From contig CAMNLS010000053.1 in the NCBI GenBank assembly GCA_946543495.1, forward strand, positions 1 through 7,676: a stretch of DNA of 7,676 bases, read 5' to 3'. Below are positions 1 through 5,253 of the stretch, piece after piece; the stretch's first letter is position 1; the number at the start of each line of letters is the position of its first letter. The notes under the pieces were generated by a model that worked only from the letters and a program-made list of their open reading frames with translations, was not told the origin of the DNA and made no database searches. Origin of the DNA: an uncultured Selenomonadales bacterium (GTDB lineage Bacteria; Bacillota; Negativicutes; Selenomonadales; Selenomonadaceae). The position numbers were made by a program, and so were the translations under genes.

Positions 1-177
1 ACGCCCGCGCCGAATTGGAATTATAATCTTTATACAATGATTCATGCGAAGACCCGCGACGAATGCGAGCAAATTATAAAAGAGCTATCGACAATGACGG
101 GCGTCACCAATTATAAAATTCTCTACACAAAAAAAGAGTGGAAGAAGACCGGCATGAAATACTTTTGCGAAACTTAA
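1..177 (+). CDS. Siroheme decarboxylase (AhbA/AhbB-type, Lrp/AsnC fold), C-terminal 58 residues, 5' partial
   Basis: Frame 1 is open from the first base to a TAA at 175-177 and gives 58 residues. The tail reads like the C-terminus of siroheme decarboxylase subunits: a NYNLYTMIHAKT strand (residues 7-18), a helix DECEQIIKEL, then YKILYTKKEWKK and a closing KYF (residues 54-56). In the family the pattern is Y-N-(L/V)-(Y/F)-x-M-(I/V)-H followed by a (L/F)(Y/F)(S/T)x(K/R) segment and R/K-Y-F. Siroheme decarboxylase removes two acetate carboxylates from siroheme to give didecarboxysiroheme on the alternative haem route or the haem d1 route; it works in the cytoplasm as an AhbA/AhbB pair. Which of the two subunits this is cannot be settled from the tail, so no symbol is given. 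These proteins are often mis-annotated as Lrp/AsnC regulators because they share that fold. The start and DNA-binding-like half lie outside the window. Confidence 0.72.
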   Translation, partial: TPAPNWNYNLYTMIHAKTRDECEQIIKELSTMTGVTNYKILYTKKEWKKTGMKYFCET

Positions 178-210
178 AACCCGCCGATTAATTTCGACGG
201 GTTCTTTTAT
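178..210. terminator. Bidirectional rho-independent terminator between convergent genes
   Basis: A stem of ten positions (178-187 with 194-203, one C-A mismatch at 184/197) closes a six-base loop TTAATT. On the plus strand it is followed by CTTTTAT, and on the minus strand the stem runs into TTTTAAG. It starts one base after the siroheme decarboxylase stop and ends one base before the last codon of the convergent histidine kinase, so it can serve both. Confidence 0.85.
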
Positions 211-3045
211 TTAGTCTTTGATAAGTTCCTGCAGAGTGTTATAAAGTTGTTCGGGGTCGGCGGGCTTAGTTAGGTGTGCGTTCATGCCGGCTTTGAGTGA
301 GCGTTGAACGTCTTCATCGAAAGCGTTGGCAGTCATTGCGATAATCGGCACGGTCTTTGCGTCGGGGTGGTCAAGGGCGCGAATCGCTTCCGTTGCCTTG
401 AGTCCGTCCATTACCGGCATACGAATATCCATCAACACGGCGTCATAAAACCCTGGCGGCGACGCGGCAAATTTTTCTACAGCAACCTTTCCGTTCTCGG
501 CGTGGTCTGAAATCATGCCGCGCATCTCTAAAATCATCATCATTATTTCGGCGTTGACGGGCATATCCTCCGCGACTAAAATCTTGCGCCCTTCCAGCTC
601 AACGACATTCTTTTTTGGAGCTACTTGACGTTTGCGACTGAAGGCCTGTTGGAATTCGTAAAGCACATTGCTTGAGGTTAGCGGCTTTGACATGAATGTA
701 TCGACGCCTGCTTTAATCGCTTCTTCCTCGACCTCATACCAATCGTAAGCTGTCAGCACGATAACCGTCGTATCCGCGCCGAGTATCTTGCGAACCTCGC
801 GGGTTAGTTCAATGCCGTTTTGTTCGGGCATAAGCCAATCGACAACGATTAAGTTATAATCCTCGCGGCGGGCGTGTTTCAAGTTAATCAACTCGATAGC
901 CTCCTTGCCGCTCGCGCAGATATCCGCCTCAATGCCGACTTCGTTTAGTACGGACTTGGCATGTTCGCGGGCAAGCTCTTCATCGTCGACAATCAGCACA
1001 GAAAAATCTTGCGGGCGCATTTCGTGTACTTCTTCGCCCTCGCCGCGTGCAGAGTCTTTGAGCGGAACATTGATAACAAATTCGGTGCCGACGCCTCTGG
1101 TTGACTCAACAGTTATTGAGCCGTTCATCATCTGTACGATATTTTTTGTAATGGCTAAGCCGAGACCCGAACCGCCGTAACGTGAAGTCGTCGTGTCGTC
1201 TTCTTGGCTGAACGGTTCAAAGATACGCGGCAGATAATCTTTGCTCATGCCAATGCCCGTGTCTTTTATCGTGAAGCGGAAGTTTGATTGCCCGTCGAAT
1301 TGCGCGGTGCATTCGATGATGAATGTGACAGTGCCGCCCGCGTCCGTGAACTTAATCGCATTGCCCAGAATATTCAATAGCACTTGCTCAAGCTTAGTAT
1401 CGTCGCCGATGTAGTACTTGCCGATATCGCCTTTGAGTTCGCATTCGTAGGTTAAGCCCTTGTCCTTGCATTGCCCGTCGATTAGGCTGTTAATCTGGTA
1501 GATAAACGACGTGAAGGAAAATTCTTCGTTGCGAAAACTCATGCGCCCGCTTTCAATGCGGCTCATGTCTAAGATGTCGTTGATAATTGACAGGAGATAG
1601 CGTGCACTCGTCCCGATTTTTTCTAAGTAGCCTTTAAGCGTCGGCGTCAAGTTTTTGTCATGTAGGGCGATGTTGTCTAAGCCGATGATAGCGTTCATAG
1701 GCGTTCTAATTTCGTGGCTCATGCGCGAAAGAAAAGCGGTCTTGGCAACGTTTGCCTGCTTAGCTTCGTTGAGGGCGATTTTAAGGCGTTCGTTCTGCTT
1801 GATTTGTTTCTGTTGAATCTCGGTCGTGTCGCTCTTGAGCAGGATAAAGAAATCTGCGCGGGAGTCAATGGCGTAGAAGTCAAGCCGCTTATAAAAAGTT
1901 TCGCCGTCGATTTTGCAAGCTATGTTGACGACATAAGGCTCGGTGGTCTTTAGCTTCTCCTTAATCGTTGGGAGCTTAAGGGCGTCAATGATGTTATTCT
2001 TAGCAGTATCATCACCCACGAGCACTGGCAAGACTTGAGTGCGCAAATATTTTTCGTAATTGCCTTCGCGGGTCTTCGGGAAGATGCTTCCTTTGCCGAT
2101 AAGCGACGAATCACCTACGACCACGCTGTATCTATCATTGACAAGATAAGCGACCATATCAAATTGACGCGCCAGGATTTTATCAAGCAATGCGCCTTCG
2201 ACTTTCTCTTTGCCGGCTTCCTGCTCCGCGATAAAAACTATAATCTCACTGGATATCGGGTGCCGCGTGAAGACTGCGCGATAATTCACGTAGCAATAAT
2301 GACCGTCCTTGCGTCGTGAGAAAAGATACATTGAAAGATTTGTCTCACCGCGCAGGAAACGCAACGTTATATTATCTACGCTGAACGTTATAAGAAAAGT
2401 CTCGCGCTCCTCCTCAATAGGATAATTTGCCGCACGCAAGTTAATCAGCTCGGAATAGGGGCGAATAATCGAATCCGTTCCGAACAAGTCGCGCCCTTGA
2501 ATGTCTTCGACTTTGTTGCGCGTGATATTCACTCGGAACATTGAAAGCGTCCGTTCGTTTGTTCGATAGAAATTGTCTCCAATCGTCATGTAAGTCGTCT
2601 GCAGTCTCTGCGCGTAAACTTTAAGCGACGTTACATCAAAGAACGTGCAATAAACATAAGGCTCGTCGAAGTCGTCAACGAAAGTATAAGTCACGTTGCA
2701 CCAAACAACCTCGCCTGTAGAGTTTATCTGTCGAATCGTCAATTCTTTCGTGCTCTCTTCCGAAAACCGGCGGCGCAACATTCTTTTTACGGCAAGTCGA
2801 TCGTCGGGGTGTGTGAAGGCAATTACTCCTTGTTCTTTAAAAAGGTTCAGGGCTTCTTCAACGTTAGTCTGCATAAGCTTAGCAAAACTTTTCGACACGA
2901 AGAGAACTTCAAACCGCCCGTCATTATTTTCACGCAGGAGAAGTATCGCGCCCTCCATATAACTAATCAACTTAAAAAAATAATTCTGCGCAGAGCGTCT
3001 CTCATAATCCGATGCTTTCATATCGGGCGGCAATGAATTACTCAT
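211..3045 (-). CDS. Soluble hybrid sensor histidine kinase with PAS-type sensor region and two receiver domains
   Basis: This 944-residue protein senses a signal, autophosphorylates and passes phosphate to its own receivers. Residues about 25-145 look like a PAS domain (THPDDR at 78-83, a V-W-C-N strand near 113-117). Residues about 150-280 and 285-410 look like two further PAS-like or family-specific sensor segments. A helix (410-437) leads into HisKA with the H-box SHEIRTP, phospho-acceptor His444. HATPase_c follows: N-box with Asn562, G1 DTGIGM (595-600), F-box near 609-612, G2 GGSGLGL (624-630). Receiver 1 (about 681-800) has Asp687/Asp688, phospho-acceptor Asp736, Thr765 and Lys787. Receiver 2 (about 820-940) has Glu826/Asp827, Asp873, Thr905 and Lys927. 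No membrane segment or signal peptide is visible, so it should be cytosolic. There is no HPt domain and no partner regulator next door, so the output is unknown. The ATG is supported by GGAAGGA three bases upstream on the minus strand (AGCGAGGAAGGATTA before ATG) and by a promoter about 55 bases upstream. Confidence 0.93.
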   Translation of the reverse strand: MSNSLPPDMKASDYERRSAQNYFFKLISYMEGAILLLRENNDGRFEVLFVSKSFAKLMQTNVEEALNLFKEQGVIAFTHPDDRLAVKRMLRRRFSEESTKELTIRQINSTGEVVWCNVTYTFVDDFDEPYVYCTFFDVTSLKVYAQRLQTTYMTIGDNFYRTNERTLSMFRVNITRNKVEDIQGRDLFGTDSIIRPYSELINLRAANYPIEEERETFLITFSVDNITLRFLRGETNLSMYLFSRRKDGHYCYVNYRAVFTRHPISSEIIVFIAEQEAGKEKVEGALLDKILARQFDMVAYLVNDRYSVVVGDSSLIGKGSIFPKTREGNYEKYLRTQVLPVLVGDDTAKNNIIDALKLPTIKEKLKTTEPYVVNIACKIDGETFYKRLDFYAIDSRADFFILLKSDTTEIQQKQIKQNERLKIALNEAKQANVAKTAFLSRMSHEIRTPMNAIIGLDNIALHDKNLTPTLKGYLEKIGTSARYLLSIINDILDMSRIESGRMSFRNEEFSFTSFIYQINSLIDGQCKDKGLTYECELKGDIGKYYIGDDTKLEQVLLNILGNAIKFTDAGGTVTFIIECTAQFDGQSNFRFTIKDTGIGMSKDYLPRIFEPFSQEDDTTTSRYGGSGLGLAITKNIVQMMNGSITVESTRGVGTEFVINVPLKDSARGEGEEVHEMRPQDFSVLIVDDEELAREHAKSVLNEVGIEADICASGKEAIELINLKHARREDYNLIVVDWLMPEQNGIELTREVRKILGADTTVIVLTAYDWYEVEEEAIKAGVDTFMSKPLTSSNVLYEFQQAFSRKRQVAPKKNVVELEGRKILVAEDMPVNAEIMMMILEMRGMISDHAENGKVAVEKFAASPPGFYDAVLMDIRMPVMDGLKATEAIRALDHPDAKTVPIIAMTANAFDEDVQRSLKAGMNAHLTKPADPEQLYNTLQELIKD

Positions 3046-3063
3046 TAATCCTTCCTCGCTCTC

Positions 3064-3091
3064 AAAAAATTTTGGCGACCGAAACTCGCCA
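3064..3091 (-). promoter_or_regulatory. Leader hairpin followed by T-run upstream of the histidine kinase (possible attenuator)
   Basis: Between the predicted transcription start (near 3100) and the kinase ATG, the minus-strand RNA can form a 6-bp perfect stem TGGCGA/TCGCCA (3086-3091 with 3073-3078) around a 7-base loop. AAA and then six T residues (3064-3069) follow. This has the shape of a short intrinsic terminator placed in a leader. The stem is short, so it may only be a leader structure. Confidence 0.3.
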
Positions 3092-3106
3092 TGAATCTTG
3101 CCGTCT

Positions 3107-3115
3107 ATTATAGCA
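3107..3115 (-). promoter_or_regulatory. Extended -10 promoter of the histidine kinase
   Basis: On the minus strand the bases read TGCTATAAT, a perfect extended -10 (TGnTATAAT, with TATAAT at 3107-3112). No good -35 box stands 16-18 bases upstream, which is usual for extended -10 promoters. The start site would be near 3100, giving a leader of about 55 bases. Confidence 0.65.
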
Positions 3116-3151
3116 GGTTCTTTGACGTTTGTGCGAAAATTTTTTCACGTT

Positions 3152-3187
3152 GTTGATAATCAATCGCCGTGATTAGTTATCATCAAC
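3152..3187. repeat. Imperfect inverted repeat upstream of the kinase promoter
   Basis: GTTGAT (3152-3157) pairs with ATCAAC (3182-3187), and inside it AATC (3162-3165) pairs with GATT (3171-3174) around a GCCGT centre. It lies about 50-90 bases upstream of the predicted kinase transcription start and downstream of the neighbouring gene's terminator, a position where an activator or repressor could bind. Function is a guess. Confidence 0.25.
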
Positions 3188-3199
3188 CGTTTAAGACAA

Positions 3200-3243
3200 A
3201 ACGAAGCCCCCGCAGGTTTATCACATCGGCGGGGGTTTTCGTT
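3200..3243 (-). terminator. Strong rho-independent terminator after the P-loop/Asp23 gene
   Basis: CCCCCGC (3207-3213) pairs perfectly with GCGGGGG (3229-3235), and AACGAA (3200-3205) with TTCGTT (3238-3243) extends the stem past a small internal bulge. On the minus strand the stem is followed by TTCGTTTTGTCTT. It lies 42 bases after the stop of the minus-strand gene ending at 3286. The plus-strand copy also has a T-run, but no plus-strand gene precedes it. Confidence 0.85.
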
Positions 3244-3285
3244 GATATTCTGTTCAATGTCCTCATTAAAATCATTTCTTGTCAA

Positions 3286-4134
3286 TCACCAAAGCTTGTG
3301 ACGTTGCTCGACGTAAAGAGCCTTAACACTTATATCTACGGCGTGAACAATCATTCCCGTCGTAAACTCAACGGCATCGCGAACATGACTTTGCGTTTGG
3401 CTTATCATCGTCGGGATATGACTTCCGTAGCTCAAGACGACCTCGCAAGAAATTGTTAAGCCTCTGTCCTCTTCGCCTTTTAATACGTGTTTGACTGTAA
3501 TATTCTTTAAGCTCTTAACGAACTCACGCGCCTTGACTATTTTTTCTACGATTACTTGAATAACTCTGTCGTCGATGATTAATTTGCCGTAGTAGCTGAA
3601 GACCGGACGCACGATTGATTTTTCGCCGAGCTTGCGCCGCTTAACGGGAGATTGTTTGAAGATTGTTTGCAAAGGATTGACGAGGAACCCTGAGAAGTGC
3701 GGCTTAAGTTCAATCGTCGGCACGGGGATAATATGCTTGCCTTCTTTCAGCCGATGAAATTGCGCCGTAGCTATTTCCGTTCGTGATGCTATGTCTTCGA
3801 TGCGAACGATTGATTGAATTGGTGGAAGCTTGAGGGTTTTGGCGATTTTCTGCACCATGTTTTCTGACGTGCCGATAACTAAAATTCTGTGCGGTTGCAT
3901 TTCTTGAATAGCATCGCGAACTTCATCGGCGTGCCCTGGCAAAACGAAGATTGCGCGCCTGACCGCCATGATTTTACTTTTCTCCGTCTTAGCACTCTCG
4001 CCCGCGACGATATGCCCATCCTTAATCAAAATCCCGTCGTCAATAATCGCGTCGGCTTCGTGTTCGCGTGCCACTTGCAAGGCGCGATGACTTTTGCCCG
4101 TTCCGCTCGGTCCAACCAGTGCAATCACGTCCAT
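3286..4134 (-). CDS. P-loop NTPase fused to a C-terminal Asp23/Gls24-like domain
   Basis: This 282-residue protein opens with a strand and a clean Walker A motif, GPSGTGKS (residues 8-15). An IDDG segment (31-34), an AGESAKTEKSK stretch (44-54) and a RILVIGTSENMV strand-helix (83-94) follow. I see no classic Walker B acidic pair after that strand, so ATP or GTP hydrolysis is uncertain. A GKHIIPVPTIELKP segment (132-145) ends the NTPase half. Residues about 172-278 resemble the Asp23/Gls24 (YloU, alkaline shock) domain: a basic linker, a first strand set (VFSYYGKLIIDD), then EVVLSYGSHIPTMISQTQSHVRDAVEFTTG and a final VHAVDISVKALYV strand. Asp23-domain proteins are tied to cell-envelope stress in Firmicutes. 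The fusion suggests a nucleotide-dependent version of that role, which is inference. The ATG has GGGAGGA six to seven bases upstream. The gene has its own promoter and a strong terminator, so it is probably monocistronic. No membrane segment is seen. Confidence 0.8.
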   Translation of the reverse strand: MDVIALVGPSGTGKSHRALQVAREHEADAIIDDGILIKDGHIVAGESAKTEKSKIMAVRRAIFVLPGHADEVRDAIQEMQPHRILVIGTSENMVQKIAKTLKLPPIQSIVRIEDIASRTEIATAQFHRLKEGKHIIPVPTIELKPHFSGFLVNPLQTIFKQSPVKRRKLGEKSIVRPVFSYYGKLIIDDRVIQVIVEKIVKAREFVKSLKNITVKHVLKGEEDRGLTISCEVVLSYGSHIPTMISQTQSHVRDAVEFTTGMIVHAVDISVKALYVEQRHKLW

Positions 4135-4171
4135 GATAAATCCTCCCGCATACTTTCAAAAAGTCGCGCTC

Positions 4172-4180
4172 ATTATAACA
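4172..4180 (-). promoter_or_regulatory. Extended -10 promoter of the P-loop/Asp23 gene
   Basis: The minus strand reads TGTTATAAT (TATAAT at 4172-4177), a perfect extended -10, with only a T-rich weak -35 near 4195-4200. Transcription would start near 4165, about 30 bases before the ATG. It stands back to back with the plus-strand promoter at 4209-4237. Confidence 0.65.
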
Positions 4181-4208
4181 CAGCTAAGATTTTTGGAAAA
4201 GGATAAAG

Positions 4209-4237
4209 TTGACAGCAACAAGGAAAGGTTATAAAAT
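4209..4237 (+). promoter_or_regulatory. Sigma-A promoter of the small acidic gene
   Basis: A consensus -35 TTGACA (4209-4214) is followed after exactly 17 bases by TAAAAT (4232-4237), five of six matches to TATAAT. Transcription would start near 4244, leaving a leader of about 19 bases. The TTG of this -35 box is in frame with the gene behind it and can be mistaken for a start codon. Confidence 0.75.
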
Positions 4238-4247
4238 TTTTTGCAAG

Positions 4248-4254
4248 AAAGGAG
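4248..4254 (+). promoter_or_regulatory. Ribosome binding site that fixes the ATG at 4263
   Basis: AAAGGAG stands eight bases before the ATG at 4263-4265, an ideal spacing. It decides for that start and against the in-frame TTG at 4209, which would lie upstream of the transcription start. Confidence 0.8.
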
Positions 4255-4262
4255 CGGTCAAC

Positions 4263-4475
4263 ATGGAGAATTTCAGAAAGTTTATTCGGTTCGGTGACGA
4301 GCGCATTAACGCGGAAGAGATTGTCAGCTATGGCATTGCCGAAGACGAGGACGAAGACAGATACCTTTACATTGAGACGAAGACAAGCGAAGATTTGTTC
4401 AGGTATTATGAGGATAACGTTGACTTTGACATTGAAGAGAAGCTCGGCGAAATGGACGGCTTGTTTTTAATCTAG
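4263..4475 (+). CDS. Small, highly acidic protein of unknown function (70 residues)
   Basis: I do not recognise this family. The ATG at 4263 gives 70 residues, of which 22 are Asp or Glu and 8 are Lys or Arg, so the net charge is near -14. A run of six acidic residues (EDEDED, 27-32) sits between a segment that looks like a beta strand (EEIVSYGIA, 18-26) and another (RYLYIETKT, 33-41). A helix-like EDLFRYYED and an acidic tail ending in GLFLI follow. The strand-turn-strand-helix order suggests a small compact domain rather than a disordered tail. There are no cysteines, signal peptide or membrane segment. The gene has its own consensus promoter and a strong AAAGGAG site, so it is very likely expressed. 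No terminator separates it from the carbonic anhydrase 73 bases downstream, so the two may be partly cotranscribed. It could bind a basic protein partner or a metal, but nothing in the sequence proves that. Confidence 0.75.
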   Translation: MENFRKFIRFGDERINAEEIVSYGIAEDEDEDRYLYIETKTSEDLFRYYEDNVDFDIEEKLGEMDGLFLI

Positions 4476-4488
4476 ACGCTCGGTCACG

Positions 4489-4517
4489 TTGACTTTAAAC
4501 GGCGAGAAGACTAAAAT
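4489..4517 (+). promoter_or_regulatory. Sigma-A promoter of the carbonic anhydrase gene
   Basis: TTGACT (4489-4494), 17 bases, then TAAAAT (4512-4517). The boxes and spacing nearly copy the promoter of the acidic gene upstream (TTGACA, 17, TAAAAT). Transcription would start near 4524, about 25 bases before the ATG. Confidence 0.65.
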
Positions 4518-4548
4518 AACTTCGATAAAACTTTTGGAGGGTAATTAG

Positions 4549-5118
4549 ATGTCAGTTATTGATGAAATGCTTCAAACGAATGAAAAGTTTTGCGCGAACT
4601 TGCCCGATGAGTACAAAGCCTACGAGCACGAAGATCACCACGATAGCAAACTGCCGAAGAAACATTTGGCAATCGTCACGTGCATGGATACGCGCCTCGT
4701 GAACTTTTTGGAACCGTGTCTTGGCATTAAACGCGGAGACGCAAAAATCATCAAGACCGTTGGCAACTGCTTGAACGGCGTCTTCGATACGACAGTTCGT
4801 AGTCTGCTGGTTTGCATTTATGAACTTGGCGTGCAAGAAGTCGCGGTTATCGGTCATCACGAATGCGGCATGGCGAAGACTACTTCAAAGAGCTTGACGG
4901 GCGGCATGTTGGAGCGCGGCATTTCGCCCGACGCAATTAAAATGGTCGAAAAAGAACTCGTCGAATGGACTGACAGTTTCCAGAAGCCCGAAGAAAATGT
5001 CATGAAGGTCGTCAAGCAGTTGCGCGACAATCCGCTTATCCCGAAGGACGTTAAAGTTCATGGGCTGATGTTCCACCCAAGGAGCGGTAAGCTTGAACTC
5101 CTCGACAAAGAAGACTAA
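4549..5118 (+). CDS. Beta-class carbonic anhydrase, YtiB-like
   Basis: Carbonic anhydrase interconverts CO2 and bicarbonate in the cytoplasm, supplying bicarbonate to carboxylases and helping pH balance. The 189 residues show the beta-class zinc site: CMDTR (Cys45, Asp47, Arg49) and HHECG (His103, Cys106), so Cys45, His103 and Cys106 would hold the zinc and Asp47/Arg49 form the usual dyad. Length and layout match the short cytosolic group typified by Bacillus subtilis YtiB, including the N-terminal helix, the VTCMDTRLV and VAVIGHHECGM blocks, and a closing VHGLMF..SGKLELL strand pair. The loop after the first block reads IIKTVGN where many beta enzymes have RNAG, a departure near the active site. 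The ATG has GGAGG eight bases upstream. It has its own promoter, and a terminator follows 24 bases after the stop. Activity is likely but unproven; YtiB-type proteins are less studied than the classical enzymes. Confidence 0.9.
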   Translation: MSVIDEMLQTNEKFCANLPDEYKAYEHEDHHDSKLPKKHLAIVTCMDTRLVNFLEPCLGIKRGDAKIIKTVGNCLNGVFDTTVRSLLVCIYELGVQEVAVIGHHECGMAKTTSKSLTGGMLERGISPDAIKMVEKELVEWTDSFQKPEENVMKVVKQLRDNPLIPKDVKVHGLMFHPRSGKLELLDKED

Positions 5119-5142
5119 TCCGAATGTTATAAAATTTTTTAA

Positions 5143-5171
5143 GCGTCGGCAAAAAAAGTCGGCGTTTTTTT
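5143..5171 (+). terminator. Rho-independent terminator after the carbonic anhydrase gene
   Basis: GCGTCGGC (5143-5150) pairs with GTCGGCGT (5158-5165) around a loop of seven A residues, and T residues run from 5166 to 5171. Three of the eight pairs are G-U wobbles in plus-strand RNA and would be A-C mismatches in the minus-strand RNA, so it should work only in the plus direction. Confidence 0.85.
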
Positions 5172-5172
5172 A

Positions 5173-5200
5173 TTGACTGCGTAAGTTTTTTTGATAGAAT
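5173..5200 (+). promoter_or_regulatory. Promoter of the flagellin gene, sigma-A-like with extended -10
   Basis: TTGACT (5173-5178), 16 bases, then TAGAAT (5195-5200), preceded by TGA so that the box reads TGATAGAAT, an extended -10. Transcription would start near 5207, giving a leader of about 47 bases. A sigma-28 type promoter (TAAA, about 15 bases, GCCGATAA), usual for late flagellar genes, was looked for and not seen. The -35 starts two bases after the upstream terminator's T-run. Confidence 0.6.
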
Positions 5201-5253
5201 AAGCGCAAAAAGTTCGTAGGTAAACAGGGAAAAATTTCAAGGAGGAATCAGCA

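Noticed and set aside
304..3036. Several plus-strand frames of 68-94 residues lying opposite the histidine kinase
   Set aside because: They are opposite-strand shadows of a gene with intact catalytic motifs, and their compositions do not look like proteins.
3122..3160. Plus-strand promoter TTGACG ... GATAAT
   Set aside because: The boxes are 27 bases apart, and there is no plus-strand gene downstream in this stretch.
3187..3280. Minus-strand 30-codon frame starting with ATG just after the P-loop/Asp23 stop
   Set aside because: It runs straight through the strong terminator stem and lacks a convincing ribosome binding site; a chance frame.
3257..3285. TTGACA on the minus strand at 3280-3285 as a second promoter for the kinase
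   Set aside because: No reasonable -10 box lies 16-18 bases downstream, and any transcript would meet the terminator at 3200-3243.
4209..4262. TTG start at 4209 giving an 88-residue version of the acidic protein
   Set aside because: The TTG is part of the -35 box TTGACA and would lie upstream of the likely transcription start. ATG 4263 has a strong, well-spaced AAAGGAG site.
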